DNA of 64,000 bases from Gammaproteobacteria bacterium (GTDB taxonomy: Bacteria; Pseudomonadota; Gammaproteobacteria; Pseudomonadales; Azotimanducaceae), in contig JAPOYV010000133.1 of assembly GCA_026706385.1 (NCBI GenBank), positions 36,435 through 100,434 on the forward strand. The letters run 5' to 3'. Numbering within the stretch: position 1 is the first letter of the stretch; the number at the start of each line of letters is the position of its first letter. Shown piece after piece: positions 18,289 through 28,868 of the stretch. The notes beneath the pieces are model-generated. The model had not been told where the DNA came from and made no database searches. It saw only the letters and a program-made list of their open reading frames with translations. Made by a program: the position numbers and the translations under genes.

Positions 18289-19527
18289 TTAACTTCCCTT
18301 CGCGGACTTGGGGCCTTCGCCGAAATCGGCCAATGGCCCCAGGCCAAAAGCTTCGCGAATGAGGTGCGCCTTGACGTTGGGCGAAGCGTCGATGCGGCGG
18401 ATGGTGGCGTTGCGGGCCAGCCGCATCCACGGGTTCGCCGCGTTTGCGCCGCAGTAGGCGGTCAGCAGGGCCCGCATGGCGGCGATCATGACCTTCGAGC
18501 GGACCCGGCGGGCGCGGGCGAAGTCGCCCCATCGGCCCGCGGCACCGAGGTCGCCGCCTGCGGCGGCCTGTGCAGCAAGCGCGCGCACGTCCTCCAAGCC
18601 GACGTTGACCCCCTGACCGGCAAGAGGATGCAGGGTCCGCGCGGCATCCCCGATGATGAGCGTGCGCGGCGACGGGTTGAGGTCCGCGGCCAAGGTCTGT
18701 TGCAGCGGGAAGGAGACCCGGCGATCGACCGCTTCGAAACCGTCCGTGACGCCTTCGGTTTCCTCGGCAAGCGCAGCGATGAATGCCGCGTCGTCGAGCG
18801 CAGCCAGGCGCGTGCTAACCGACTCGGACGCGCTCCAGATCACGGCGACGTGGTGCTCGTCGGTCAACGGCAGCAAGGCCACCGGGCCCGTTGCGCCGAA
18901 GCGTTGCCAAGCCGTGTCGCCGTGGGGGCGCCGGGTCTTGGCGATCGTCGCGAGGGCGCGTTGCATGCCGTGCCTGGGCGTCGGCTCACGGCGGACGGCG
19001 ACCCCGGAGAGCGCCCTGACAACGCTGCTCTCGCCGTCCGCCGCGACCAGCAACCGTGCGGAGACGGTGCTCCCGCGCTCGCCAGCAGGCACGTCCTCAA
19101 GGGCCAAGGTCATGTGGCCCGGGCTCGCATCGACTCCCACGACGGAAGTCGGCGCGAAAAGGGTCAAGCGCCGCTCCGCGGCGCCCCACAACGCCGCGGT
19201 GATGTCGCTGTTTTCCGCGACCCGGGCGAGGGCACCCGGGTGCTCGAAGGTCAGCGACGACGTCCCGTCGAATTCCCAGACGTGCATCGCACGGATCGGC
19301 GCCATGACGTCCAGATCGGCTCCCAGATCGCAGACGAACGCCGCCGCGTCAGGCGTCAGGGCCAACGTGCGGATGTCGAAGCCCAAGGCGCCGCGCTGCC
19401 GAGTGGGCGGGGTCCTCTCCACCAACGCCACGCGGTGACCGGCCGACGCCAACGCCAGCGCGGCGGCCAGCCCGACGATGCCGCCGCCGACGATGGCGGC
19501 ATCATGGATGTTCTCTGTCGCAGCCAT
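18289..19527 (-). CDS. UbiH/UbiF/VisC-family FAD-dependent hydroxylase
   Basis: 412 residues. An N-terminal FAD motif (IVGGGIVGL), the DGESSVVR strand, and the signature GDAARTLHPLAGQGVN place it with the ubiquinone-ring hydroxylases UbiH, UbiI and UbiF. Which ring position it hydroxylates cannot be read. It is the first gene of the minus-strand gcv operon; E. coli also has ubiH and ubiI next to gcvTHP, so the association is old. ATG 19527 starts divergently from the zapA operon. Confidence 0.87.
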   Translation of the reverse strand: MAATENIHDAAIVGGGIVGLAAALALASAGHRVALVERTPPTRQRGALGFDIRTLALTPDAAAFVCDLGADLDVMAPIRAMHVWEFDGTSSLTFEHPGALARVAENSDITAALWGAAERRLTLFAPTSVVGVDASPGHMTLALEDVPAGERGSTVSARLLVAADGESSVVRALSGVAVRREPTPRHGMQRALATIAKTRRPHGDTAWQRFGATGPVALLPLTDEHHVAVIWSASESVSTRLAALDDAAFIAALAEETEGVTDGFEAVDRRVSFPLQQTLAADLNPSPRTLIIGDAARTLHPLAGQGVNVGLEDVRALAAQAAAGGDLGAAGRWGDFARARRVRSKVMIAAMRALLTAYCGANAANPWMRLARNATIRRIDASPNVKAHLIREAFGLGPLADFGEGPKSAKGS

Positions 19528-19606
19528 GGCGGGAGTCTAAGCGCGTCGCGGGCACGAGGCGAACAGGCGAAGCGTCCCGTCACCGACAATAGGTCGGCCG
19601 CAGCCC

Positions 19607-19635
19607 TTCACAGCATTGTGGATCAAGGGCACAAT
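19607..19635 (+). promoter_or_regulatory. Candidate promoter of the TIGR02449-zapA operon
   Basis: TTCACA (19607-19612) and CACAAT (19630-19635) are separated by 17 bases in the divergent region between the UbiH-like gene and the small ZapB-like gene. The match is moderate. Confidence 0.35.
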
Positions 19636-19688
19636 GACTCGGACGAGGGCGCATGCGTTCTTGGCTTAAGAAACTTGTTTGAGTGGTC

Positions 19689-19985
19689 ATGGAAGAGACG
19701 ACTACCGCGGCTTTGACATCCCGCATTGACGACCTCATAGCCCTCTGCGCAACCCTTGCCCGAGAGAACCAGGCACTGCAAAAGGAGCAGGCTGCCTGGC
19801 GGGCGGAACGGGCAAGGCTCATCGAACGCAACGAACTGGCAAAGAGCAAGATCGACGCGATGATCGGCCGGCTGCGCAGCCTCGATGAGCCTGATGCGGC
19901 GGGCGGGCAGACCAACATGGCCGTGGGGGATGGGTCCGCTCCCGACGCCGTCACCGAGCGTGGGCCGACCGAGCACGGGCGCTGA
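19689..19985 (+). CDS. TIGR02449-family small coiled-coil protein (ZapB-like)
   Basis: 98 residues. Positions about 10-65 form a continuous predicted coiled coil (LCATLARENQALQKE and following heptads); the rest is a low-complexity acidic tail, longer than in most family members of about 65-75 residues. Members are found in front of zapA in gammaproteobacteria and are thought to act with it in division. ATG 19689 is preferred to GTG 19683. The zapA gene starts 22 bases later. Confidence 0.75.
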   Translation: MEETTTAALTSRIDDLIALCATLARENQALQKEQAAWRAERARLIERNELAKSKIDAMIGRLRSLDEPDAAGGQTNMAVGDGSAPDAVTERGPTEHGR

Positions 19986-20007
19986 CCAAGCGGGTTAGGA
20001 GAACGAC

Positions 20008-20304
20008 GTGTCGAAAACCACGATTGCGGTAGAGATCCTCGACCACGAGTACCAAGTCCGCTGCGACGAGATCGAGGTCAACGATCTGATCGCATCCGCC
20101 CATCATCTCGATGCGCGCATGCGCGATGTGCACGACGACGGCAAGGTGTTCGGCCTGGACCGGATCGCGGTCATCGCGGCCCTCAACATCGCCCACGACA
20201 ACTTGCGCTTGCGCAATCAGCTCGAGGCGTTGAACGGCGATGTCGCCAAGATGACCGACCGTGTCGAAAGCGCCCTAGCCAAACTGCAACCCACCCAATC
20301 CTAG
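20008..20304 (+). CDS. zapA: Cell division protein ZapA
   Basis: 98 residues. It bundles FtsZ filaments at the division ring. The N-terminal strand VEILDHEYQVRC and the following LDARM and AALNIAHD helix are typical, with a C-terminal coiled coil. GTG start at 20008 is preceded by TAGGAG. The 6S RNA gene follows directly, the conserved gammaproteobacterial arrangement. Confidence 0.93.
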   Translation: MSKTTIAVEILDHEYQVRCDEIEVNDLIASAHHLDARMRDVHDDGKVFGLDRIAVIAALNIAHDNLRLRNQLEALNGDVAKMTDRVESALAKLQPTQS

Positions 20305-20341
20305 GCCCGCCGCCTTTTTTCATCGCCACGACCGGGCAAGC

Positions 20342-20347
20342 TATACT
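20342..20347 (+). promoter_or_regulatory. -10 element of the 6S RNA gene
   Basis: TATACT lies seven bases before the predicted 5' end of 6S RNA. A convincing -35 element is not visible at the expected distance. Confidence 0.45.
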
Positions 20348-20353
20348 TGGGGC

Positions 20354-20557
20354 GTCTCCTGGGGTGTTGGCCAGCTGGCGTCATCCTTGAGCCGTTATAG
20401 AAACGAAAGGGTGTTCGGCACCGATTACGGTGTGCAGACCTAAAGCGTTAAGCGATGCGCACGCTGCCGCTGCGGGGAGCCTTAGGAACCGGGCACGGAC
20501 TCCCGCCTTGAACCGGACGGTTCAGGGTTACCAAGCAGCCGCATCGCCGGGAGACAA
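20354..20557 (+). ncRNA. ssrS: 6S RNA
   Basis: The RNA binds sigma70 RNA polymerase and mimics an open promoter. The 5' part (CTCCTGGGGTGTTGGCC, then TCCTTGAGCCG) pairs with the 3' part (CGCATCGCCGGGAG), and the conserved GAGCCTTA, CCTTGAACC and GGTTCAGGGTTACC blocks are in the canonical order. Its place between zapA and the 5-formyl-THF cyclo-ligase gene is the classic ssrS location. Ends are accurate to a few bases. Confidence 0.93.
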
Positions 20558-20560
20558 GAC

Positions 20561-20579
20561 GCGACCGCATTGCGGTCGC
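20561..20579 (+). terminator. Hairpin after 6S RNA
   Basis: GCGACCGCA-T-TGCGGTCGC is a perfect 9-bp inverted repeat just beyond 6S RNA. There is no T-run after it, so it may be a processing or weak termination signal. Confidence 0.35.
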
Positions 20580-20611
20580 CCGACGCTTGGCAACAGGCCG
20601 GCGTCTGTTCT

Positions 20612-21202
20612 ATGACGCGACGTAACCCGACCGGTGGTTTGGCGGCGCGCAAGCAATCCCTGCGCGAGCAGATGCGTGAGAGACGCAGGGCCTTGTCGGC
20701 GTCCGAACAGGCGTCGCACGCCAACGCTGTCGCCAAAACAGTGGTCGCTCGCCTCCAAGACGGCGATACCGTCGGCGTCTACCTCGTGCGCGACGGCGAG
20801 CTGGATCTCACGCCACTGATCGAGATCTGCTGGCAGCGCGGAATCGCCGTCGCCGTGCCAGTCATCGACGGCCAGCAACTGCGCTTCGCCGCCTACCGGC
20901 GCAACGAGCCCATGCGCCGCAACCGTTTCGGGATCGCCGAACCGGCCGAGCCAGCCTGGCGTACACCCACCCTCCTGCTGGCACCGCTCGTCGCTTTCGA
21001 CGCCACCGGCCAACGGCTTGGCATGGGGGGCGGCTACTACGACCGCTACTTGAGCGCGCATCCCGACCTCCGCCGCGTCGGCGCAGCCCACGAGTGTCAG
21101 CGCGTCGCTGCAGTTCCCGCGGCTGACGACGACGTGCCCCTGCCGGCTGTCGTCACGGAGCGCGGCTGGCAATCCTTCACCCCGTTGGCCGATACTCGAT
21201 AG
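20612..21202 (+). CDS. fau: 5-formyltetrahydrofolate cyclo-ligase
   Basis: 196 residues. It converts 5-formyl-THF to 5,10-methenyl-THF using ATP. The N-terminal RKQSLREQMRERR helix, the APLVAFD strand and the signature RLGMGGGYYDRYL are present. ATG 20612 is used; the frame is open to 20570 inside the 6S hairpin region, which is unlikely to be translated. Linkage to 6S RNA is conserved in the class (ygfA). Confidence 0.93.
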   Translation: MTRRNPTGGLAARKQSLREQMRERRRALSASEQASHANAVAKTVVARLQDGDTVGVYLVRDGELDLTPLIEICWQRGIAVAVPVIDGQQLRFAAYRRNEPMRRNRFGIAEPAEPAWRTPTLLLAPLVAFDATGQRLGMGGGYYDRYLSAHPDLRRVGAAHECQRVAAVPAADDDVPLPAVVTERGWQSFTPLADTR

Positions 21203-21236
21203 GCCGCTCCGCATAGGTCCCGCCCGAGACGAATTC

Positions 21237-21800
21237 ATGGCCGTCCGCAAGATCATCCGCATGGGCCACCCCGCACTGCGTCGACCCGCCCGGCCCGTGA
21301 ACGAGGAAGACATCGGCTCGGACGCCATGCATCGCCTGGTCGCCGACATGATCGACACCCTGCACGACTACGGCGGCATCGGGCTTGCGGCGCCGCAGAT
21401 CAACGAAGGCATTCGCCTCGCCATCGTCGAGATCCCCGGCGGCGCCACGCGATACGGCGAGTTGGCAGCCCGGGAGTTGACGATCTGCGTCAACCCCGAG
21501 ATCGAAATCGTCAAGCCCGACACCGCGGGCTTTTGGGAGGGTTGCCTGTCCGTGCCCGGCCTGCGCGGCTTCGTGGAACGTCCGCAGCACATCCGTGTTC
21601 ACTTCACCACCCTCAAGCGCGAACGCCAGACCATCTCGGCCGACGGCTTCCTCGCCACGGTCTTCCAGCACGAGTTCGATCATCTCGACGGCAGGCTGTA
21701 CGTCGATCACATCACCGACCCCCACAAGCTCGTTTTCGAGGAGGAATACGTCCGCTACGTGGTGCCTGCCGAGGAGGCCTCTGCGGCCAAGCCCGCATAG
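21237..21800 (+). CDS. def: Peptide deformylase
   Basis: 187 residues. It removes the formyl group from nascent proteins. All three metal motifs are visible: [16 protein letters not shown] with the Cys ligand, and QHEFDHLDG with two His ligands and the catalytic Glu. rpiA begins 10 bases after its stop. Confidence 0.96.
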   Translation: MAVRKIIRMGHPALRRPARPVNEEDIGSDAMHRLVADMIDTLHDYGGIGLAAPQINEGIRLAIVEIPGGATRYGELAARELTICVNPEIEIVKPDTAGFWEGCLSVPGLRGFVERPQHIRVHFTTLKRERQTISADGFLATVFQHEFDHLDGRLYVDHITDPHKLVFEEEYVRYVVPAEEASAAKPA

Positions 21801-21810
21801 GTTTTCTGAT

Positions 21811-22485
21811 CTGACACCCCAGGATCAACAGAAGCGCGACGTCGCCGAGGCGGCCATCGCCCGGATCGAGCCGCTGCTGCACGCCGACTGCGTCCTCGGC
21901 GTCGGCACCGGGACCACCGCCAACTTCTTCATCGATGCCCTGGCGGGTTTGCGGGACCGCTTTCACGCCGCCGTGTCGAGCAGTGCCGCAAGCACGGCCC
22001 GCCTCGAAGGTTGCGGCATACGCGTCCTGGATCTGAACGACGTGGACACGATTGCCGTCTACGTCGATGGCGCCGACGAAGTGGACCCGGGCCGGGCGCT
22101 CACCAAGGGCGGCGGCGGGGCGCTTACGCGGGAGAAGATCGTCGCATCGGCCGCGGCGCGGTTCCTTTGCATCGTCGACGACACCAAAATGGTGGACGTG
22201 CTCGGCACCTTTCCGTTGCCAGTCGAGGTCATCCCGATGGCCCGCCGCGTGGTCGAGCGCACGCTTACCCGGCTCGGTGGCCAACCGCGCCATCGGAGCG
22301 GCTTCGTCACCGACAACGGCAACGACATCGTCGATGTCCACGGCCTTGCGATACCCGACCCTTCGCGCCTCGAAGCCGAGATCAACGCCATCCCCGGCGT
22401 GGTCGAGAACGGGCTATTCGCGCGGGAAACACGCCCAGAGGCGGTCTTGGTCGGCACGCCGAACGGCGTCGAACTACGCGAGTAG
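21811..22485 (+). CDS. rpiA: Ribose-5-phosphate isomerase A, CTG start
   Basis: 224 residues. It interconverts ribose-5-phosphate and ribulose-5-phosphate. [45 protein letters not shown] and VTDNGN are the family blocks. No ATG, GTG or TTG exists in frame between the def gene and the first conserved block. CTG at 21811 gives (M)TPQDQQKRD, in register with E. coli MTQDELKK. A sequence error cannot be excluded, but mutM in the same window shows the same pattern. Its end overlaps the convergent flavoprotein gene by 12 bases. Confidence 0.9.
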   Translation: MTPQDQQKRDVAEAAIARIEPLLHADCVLGVGTGTTANFFIDALAGLRDRFHAAVSSSAASTARLEGCGIRVLDLNDVDTIAVYVDGADEVDPGRALTKGGGGALTREKIVASAAARFLCIVDDTKMVDVLGTFPLPVEVIPMARRVVERTLTRLGGQPRHRSGFVTDNGNDIVDVHGLAIPDPSRLEAEINAIPGVVENGLFARETRPEAVLVGTPNGVELRE

Positions 22486-23841
22486 CTTGCCCGGGTTCAT
22501 CACCCCGTTCGGATCCAGGACGGCTTTGACGGCGCGCATGACGTCGATCTCCACGGCGCTACGGGAGTAGCTTAAGAAATCGCGCTTGAGCAGGCCGACA
22601 CCATGTTCCGCGGAGATGCTGCCGCCGCGCTCCCGGACCAGTTCGAATAGCTTCGGGCTAATGGCATGGCAGCGCGCGTAGAAGTCGGCCATGGCGAGGT
22701 CGGGGGGCTTGAGCACGTTGAGGTGCAGGTTGCCGTCGCCGATGTGGCCAAACCAGCAGATCTCCCAGTCCGGGTAGTTCGCAGCGACCACCCGATCGAC
22801 GTCGCTCAGGAATCCGGGCACCTCGGAGATGCGCACGGCGAGGTCGTTCTTGTAGGGCGTGTAGGGCGCGATGCTCTCCGTGATGCCGTCGCGCAAGGCC
22901 CAGAGCGCCCGGGCCTGCGCATCGGATTGGCTGATGACGCCGTCTGCGACCCAACCCCGGTCCAGCACCGCCTCGAAGGCGGCGAGCGCCTCCGCTTCAT
23001 CAGCGCGGTCGAATTCAAGCAGCGCGTAGAACGCCGCGGGCGCCGCCAGCGGCGCCGCCAGCCCGCGATGCGCCACCACCTTGCCGAGTGCGAGCTCGGA
23101 GAAGAACTCGAACGCCGACAGCTTCAGGCGAGCCTGGAACGCCGGCAGGACCTTGAGCACATCGGCGAATCGGTCGAGGCCCAGCACCATGACCCGGCTC
23201 GGGGCTGGGGGATCGGCGAGCCGGACGTCGACCTCGACGATGAAGCCGAGCGTGCCTTCCGACCCGATGAACAGGTGACGCAGGTCATAGCCCGTGGCGT
23301 TCTTGACCAACCCCCGATTGAGCTTCAGGACGTCGCCCGTGCCGGTCACCACCGTCAACCCCGCAACCCAATCCCGCGTCATGCCATAGCGGATGACCTT
23401 GATGCCACCTGCATTGGTCGCGACATTGCCCCCGATCTGACTGGAACCGGCCGACGCGAAGTCGACCGGGTAGCTCAGATCCTGTTCCTCCGCGAAGGCT
23501 TGCAGGGCCTGGGTGACGACGCCCGCCTGGCAGCGCACGAGCCGGTCCGCCGGTTCGAAACCCAGGATGCGGTTCATGCGGTCGAAGGACACCACCACTT
23601 CGCCGCGACTCGCCACGGCCCCACCCGACAGACCCGTTCGGCCGCCGGACGGCACCAGCGCGAACCCTTCGCGATTGGCAAGCTTCGTGACGCCGACGAC
23701 GTCCTCAAGGCTCTCGGGGAATACGATGGCCGACGGCGCGACGTCGTAGCTGCGGGTCCAGTCGCATCCCCAGACGGCGAGGTCGTCCGGCGCACACTTG
23801 ATGCGCGACGCCGGGAACACTTGGCGCAGCAACGCCTCCAT
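22474..23841 (-). CDS. FAD-linked 2-hydroxyacid dehydrogenase (D-2-hydroxyglutarate dehydrogenase-like)
   Basis: 455 residues of the GlcD/D-lactate/D-2-hydroxyglutarate dehydrogenase family. FAD-binding blocks are [12 protein letters not shown] and [17 protein letters not shown]. The C-terminal domain has the metal/substrate motif [12 protein letters not shown] and the SAEHGVG block. Bacterial D-2-hydroxyglutarate dehydrogenases recycle the by-product of SerA and often lie near rpiA and serA, which favours that identity; glycolate or D-lactate are alternatives. The start is taken at ATG 23841. It is the last gene of a pgk-led run. Confidence 0.85.
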   Translation of the reverse strand: MEALLRQVFPASRIKCAPDDLAVWGCDWTRSYDVAPSAIVFPESLEDVVGVTKLANREGFALVPSGGRTGLSGGAVASRGEVVVSFDRMNRILGFEPADRLVRCQAGVVTQALQAFAEEQDLSYPVDFASAGSSQIGGNVATNAGGIKVIRYGMTRDWVAGLTVVTGTGDVLKLNRGLVKNATGYDLRHLFIGSEGTLGFIVEVDVRLADPPAPSRVMVLGLDRFADVLKVLPAFQARLKLSAFEFFSELALGKVVAHRGLAAPLAAPAAFYALLEFDRADEAEALAAFEAVLDRGWVADGVISQSDAQARALWALRDGITESIAPYTPYKNDLAVRISEVPGFLSDVDRVVAANYPDWEICWFGHIGDGNLHLNVLKPPDLAMADFYARCHAISPKLFELVRERGGSISAEHGVGLLKRDFLSYSRSAVEIDVMRAVKAVLDPNGVMNPGKLLA

Positions 23842-23873
23842 GGGGTCAGGAGTTTGCCACGACGCGGGAGGGC

Positions 23874-24761
23874 TCAAGTTCCGACACCGTCGAGAAACCG
23901 CCACATGCGCCCGCGTATGCTGGGCGCCTCATTGACCAAATGGTGGCGTGCCTCCGGCATGGCCAGCAGGGTGAGTTCGTACCGGCGCTTGAGAACCTTG
24001 ACGTTGTAGCGCCCGTCAACGGTGGCGTCGCGCCCTCCCTGCAGGACGAACACGGGTCGGCCTGACGGCTCGCGCCGCTCGAACCGGCTCTTCCAGTCAA
24101 TCATTGCGGTCACCCATTCCACAGGTAGCGTACGTGCCTGCAACGGGTCGGCCTGAACCAGGGCCGCGAACTCGGCGTTCTCGGCATTCATGGCGAATTT
24201 GCGTGGCACCTCCTCGACAACATGCCGGCCAACGGCGTAGGTGATGCGGCTCAACGGCCACGATGCCGGCCGCACCAACGGCGCGAACAAAACCACGTGC
24301 TCGAAGGCGTTCGCTTGGCCGGCCTGCCGCGTGTCGAGCATTTCGAGGATCACCGAGGCGCCCATGCTCTGGCCGACCAACCAGCACGGCTTCGCCAAGG
24401 TGCGGGCGTGCGCACCCGCGAAAGCGCCGAGATCGTCGGTGTAGCGGTCGAAGGAGTCGATCGTGACCCGCCGGCCCGTCGACAGGCCGTGCCCTTGCTG
24501 GTCGTAGGCGAAAACGCGCAGGCCCCGCCCGAGCAGGTAACGGATCAGGTGGCCGTAAAGGCCGACGTGGTCGTAGTAGCCATGCACGACGATCGCGGAT
24601 CCCTCGACGGGGCCTGTCGGCTCGAATCGCTGCGCGGCGAGCCGCTGCCCGTCATGCTCGAACCAGTGGAAGGACTGCCCGAGATCGAGATCGAAGAAGC
24701 GGCGATAGGCCGCCCCGAAGCCTTCGCCAGGCCGAAACGTGCCTTGTCCCCGCAGTGCCAC
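23874..24761 (-). CDS. Alpha/beta hydrolase, lysophospholipase / monoacylglycerol lipase-like
   Basis: 295 residues of the serine aminopeptidase S33 (Hydrolase_4) group. The oxyanion segment VVHGYYDH, nucleophile S132 in GQSMGAS, the acid in GGRDATV and His in ARHHLVNE complete the triad. There is no signal peptide, so it should be cytoplasmic or membrane-peripheral. It starts 18 bases after pgk. The lipid substrate is inferred from family only. Confidence 0.82.
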   Translation of the reverse strand: MALRGQGTFRPGEGFGAAYRRFFDLDLGQSFHWFEHDGQRLAAQRFEPTGPVEGSAIVVHGYYDHVGLYGHLIRYLLGRGLRVFAYDQQGHGLSTGRRVTIDSFDRYTDDLGAFAGAHARTLAKPCWLVGQSMGASVILEMLDTRQAGQANAFEHVVLFAPLVRPASWPLSRITYAVGRHVVEEVPRKFAMNAENAEFAALVQADPLQARTLPVEWVTAMIDWKSRFERREPSGRPVFVLQGGRDATVDGRYNVKVLKRRYELTLLAMPEARHHLVNEAPSIRGRMWRFLDGVGT

Positions 24762-24779
24762 GAGCCGTCGCCGACTCGC

Positions 24780-25970
24780 CTAAGCCTTGAGCGCGCGGCG
24801 TAACGCATCCAGCGCCGGCAATGTCCTGCCTTCCAGGAACTCGAGGAACGCGCCGCCGCCCGTCGACAGGTAGGAGATGTCCTCGCGGACGCCGTACTTG
24901 TCGATGGCAGCGAGCGTGTCGCCACCACCCGCGACCGAGAAAGCGGCGGACGCCGCGATCATCTCGGCGAGTTGACGCGTCCCTTCCCCGAACTGGTCGA
25001 ACTCGAACATGCCGAGCGGCCCGTTCCAGACGATGGTGCCCGCGTCCTCGAGCAACGGCTGCAGGCGGCGGCACGTCTCGGGCCCGACATCGAGGATGAT
25101 CTCGCCGCTGCCGACATCCTCGCAGAGTCGCAGTCGCGCCGGCTCACCCGCATCCACCGCGGTCGTGGTCATCAGGTCGACGGGCAACGGCACGTCCGAC
25201 GCCGCCATGACCCGCCGGGCGACGTCGACCAGATCCGGTTCACACAGCGATGCTCCTACCGGGTGGCCTCTCGCGAGCAGGAACGTGTTGGCGATACCGC
25301 CCCCGACGATGACGGCATCGGCCCGTGCGGACAACGACTCCAGGATGGCGAGCTTGTTGGACACCTTCGCACCACCCACGACCGCCACCAAAGGGCGCAC
25401 CGGGTTCGCAACGATTCGCCCCAGTGCTTCGAGTTCCGCCTCGAGCAATGGCCCCGCGCAAGCGCATGCCGCAGCCTCGACGACGCCGTAGGTCGACGCG
25501 TGAGCACGGTGCGCCGTGCCGAAGGCGTCCATCACGAAGATGTCGCACAGCGCCGCGAGGTCCGCCGCCAAGGCCGGATCGTTGGCGGTCTCGCCAGCTT
25601 CGAAGCGCAGGTTCTCGAGCAGCGCCACCTCGCCTGGTTCCAGGGCCACGCCGGCGCGCCAGCGCTCGACCAAGCGCACGGGCCGACCAAGGCTTGTGCC
25701 GAGCGTGTCGGCGATCGGCTTCAGCGAGAGGTCAGGATCCCGATGGCCGGGGTCCGGTCGCCCCAAGTGCGATGCGAGGAGCACGGCCGCACCCTCGGCC
25801 AGGCACCGTTCGATTGTCGGCAGGGCCGCGTCGATCCGCGCCGCATTGGCCACGACACCGCCGTCGAGCGGCACGTTCAGATCTTCGCGAATCAGCACGC
25901 GCTTGCCGGCCAAGTCGAGGTCCGCAAGCGACGGGACCGCGAACGGAGCCGCCCTAGTCACATCATCCAT
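24780..25970 (-). CDS. pgk: Phosphoglycerate kinase
   Basis: 396 residues. It transfers phosphate between 1,3-bisphosphoglycerate and [47 protein letters not shown] and the C-terminal GGGDTLAA and STGGGAFLE blocks are all present. ATG at 25970 begins divergently from metK, whose promoter is in the 81-base gap. The frame is open far beyond this start, as an antisense shadow of metK. Confidence 0.95.
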   Translation of the reverse strand: MDDVTRAAPFAVPSLADLDLAGKRVLIREDLNVPLDGGVVANAARIDAALPTIERCLAEGAAVLLASHLGRPDPGHRDPDLSLKPIADTLGTSLGRPVRLVERWRAGVALEPGEVALLENLRFEAGETANDPALAADLAALCDIFVMDAFGTAHRAHASTYGVVEAAACACAGPLLEAELEALGRIVANPVRPLVAVVGGAKVSNKLAILESLSARADAVIVGGGIANTFLLARGHPVGASLCEPDLVDVARRVMAASDVPLPVDLMTTTAVDAGEPARLRLCEDVGSGEIILDVGPETCRRLQPLLEDAGTIVWNGPLGMFEFDQFGEGTRQLAEMIAASAAFSVAGGGDTLAAIDKYGVREDISYLSTGGGAFLEFLEGRTLPALDALRRALKA

Positions 25971-25990
25971 ACCGAGGTTTCGGCGCGCCG

Positions 25991-26018
25991 TTGGGCCAAC
26001 ACGGAGGTAGCGTACAAT
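25991..26018 (+). promoter_or_regulatory. Candidate promoter of metK
   Basis: TACAAT (26013-26018) matches -10 at five of six positions, with TTGGGC 16 bases upstream as a weak -35. Transcription would begin about 27 bases before the metK ATG, leaving no room for a known SAM riboswitch. Confidence 0.4.
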
Positions 26019-26051
26019 GCGCGCCCTTTCCACCAAAAGGCCCGTTTGCTG

Positions 26052-27230
<1,179 letters not shown>

Positions 27231-27281
27231 CCGGAAGCTCTGCCGGATCGTGCGGACGGCACGCTCGGGGGCGATAGCGGC

Positions 27282-28115
27282 ATGGTGTCGTTGAGCTTCG
27301 AGTTCTTCCCACCACAGACCCCGCGCGGCCGAGCGGCCCTGATTCGAACGGCCCGCCAGCTCGGCGAATACAACCCCGCGTTCTACTCGGTCACCTACGG
27401 CGCCGGCGGGTCGACGCGAGACCGCACATTCGCCGCCGTCAGCGAACTGCGCGGGGCCGGTATCGAAGCCGTGCCGCACCTGTCGTGGGGCAGCGACAGC
27501 GCCGAACAGGTGCTCGACCTGGTCGCGGCGTACCAGCGCCAGGGCGTCGACCGCCTGGTCGTGCTGCGCGGCGACGTGCCATCCGGCGTCGGTACCACCA
27601 GGCAAGTTCGCCATGCGGAGCAACTGGTGCGGCTGATCCGCGACCGAATCCACGCGCCCCTGGTATTGGAGGTGGCCGCCTACCCCGAAGTCCACCCGGA
27701 GGCGCCCTCCGCGGACGCGGACATCGAATACCTCAAGCGCAAGGTGGACGCCGGCGCCGACGGCTGCATCACCCAGTACTTCTACAATCCCGACGCCTAC
27801 TTCTACTTCCTCGACCGTTGCGCCGCGGCGGGCATCGCCGTGCCCATCGTGCCGGGCATCATGCCGATCTCGAACTACGAGAACCTGGTCCGCTTCTCGG
27901 ACAAGGCCGGCGCTGAGATCCCGCGTTGGATTCGAACTCGCCTGAAGGACTCGAGCTCGGACGCCGACGCGCTCGGCCGTTTCGGGGCCGACGTGGTGAC
28001 CGCGCTGTGCGAGCGTCTCGTTGCGGGCGGCGCACCGGGGCTGCACTTCTATACGCTCAACAGGGCCGCGCCCACCGTCGCGGTCGTAACGCGCCTTCTA
28101 CCGGCTGCCGCTTAG
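27282..28115 (+). CDS. metF: 5,10-methylenetetrahydrofolate reductase
   Basis: 277 residues. It reduces methylene-THF to methyl-THF with an FAD-bound TIM barrel, feeding methionine synthesis. FEFFPPQT at the N terminus, SVTYGAGGSTRD, HLSWGSD, LRGDVP, ITQYFYNPDAYF and PGIMPISNY are diagnostic. Its last 18 bases overlap the convergent hypothetical gene. Confidence 0.95.
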   Translation: MVSLSFEFFPPQTPRGRAALIRTARQLGEYNPAFYSVTYGAGGSTRDRTFAAVSELRGAGIEAVPHLSWGSDSAEQVLDLVAAYQRQGVDRLVVLRGDVPSGVGTTRQVRHAEQLVRLIRDRIHAPLVLEVAAYPEVHPEAPSADADIEYLKRKVDAGADGCITQYFYNPDAYFYFLDRCAAAGIAVPIVPGIMPISNYENLVRFSDKAGAEIPRWIRTRLKDSSSDADALGRFGADVVTALCERLVAGGAPGLHFYTLNRAAPTVAVVTRLLPAAA

Positions 28116-28769
28116 CAGAGCTGCGCTCTCCTTCGACCATTTGGCCAGTGCGTCCTTGAGATCCTGCAACTCACGCACCGTCTCCGACATCTCGTCCAGT
28201 GTCCGTTGCGCCTCGCTGTCGGAGCGTGCACGAGCGGTCTCTAGCTGACGCGCCAAGCGAAGAACCGCCGCGTCCATGCCCTCGACGATCGCGCCCACCG
28301 TTCGTGGTTCGTCACGCGTCGCCGCGGGTGTTCCGGCCGACGGCTCGTCGAAGTGCCCCAACTCGACCCGGGAACCGTCTTCTCGTTCGGTGAGGACCGG
28401 CGGCTCGGCAGCCGATGACGCGGGCGCGTAGCTGTCCAAGTCAACGTCCGTGACACCGGAAGCCATGAGGTCTAGGCGCTCGATCAGATCCAGATGGCGA
28501 TCAGGCCCACCGGCGGCACGGAGGCCTGCGGCCGACTCGGCGACAAGCTCCATCGCCGGCTCGACCGGCGACACGCTCCCGGCAAGAACGCCGTCGAGCA
28601 GGTTTTCCACGGCCCGCAGGAGTGGCGCGGATGTTTCATCCGCGCCGGCAATCTGTGCCAGCCGGTCTTCCAGCTCTCGGACCGCCGCGGACCGATCAGC
28701 GCTCGTGACGCAGGCCGCGATCAGCGCGTTGAGGTCAGGCGCGTCTCCAGACCCGGCACAGGCATCCAT
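28098..28769 (-). CDS. Hypothetical protein with C-terminal coiled coil
   Basis: 223 residues that I do not recognise. The N-terminal part is helical and acidic, the middle (about 105-150) is Pro/Ser/Glu-rich and probably disordered, and residues about 165-215 form a coiled coil (LETARARSDSEAQRTLDEM...). No signal peptide or membrane segment is seen. It fills the gap between metF and gshB on the opposite strand and no better frame exists there, so it is probably real. Confidence 0.55.
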   Translation of the reverse strand: MDACAGSGDAPDLNALIAACVTSADRSAAVRELEDRLAQIAGADETSAPLLRAVENLLDGVLAGSVSPVEPAMELVAESAAGLRAAGGPDRHLDLIERLDLMASGVTDVDLDSYAPASSAAEPPVLTEREDGSRVELGHFDEPSAGTPAATRDEPRTVGAIVEGMDAAVLRLARQLETARARSDSEAQRTLDEMSETVRELQDLKDALAKWSKESAALLSGSR

Positions 28770-28868
28770 GTGCAGCGTCTTACCAAAACCAGGCCACCTT
28801 GTCGCGCTGACGCAACCCGGCTACCTTTGATTCAGACCTTGTCGCAATCCCATCAAAGGCAGGCCGCG

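Noticed and set aside
19528..19688. Glycine riboswitch in front of the gcv operon
   Set aside because: The region upstream of the UbiH-like gene lacks the tandem aptamer pattern, and gcvT starts only two bases after that gene.
25971..26051. SAM-sensing riboswitch before metK
   Set aside because: The predicted transcription start leaves a leader of about 27 bases, too short for known SAM aptamers.
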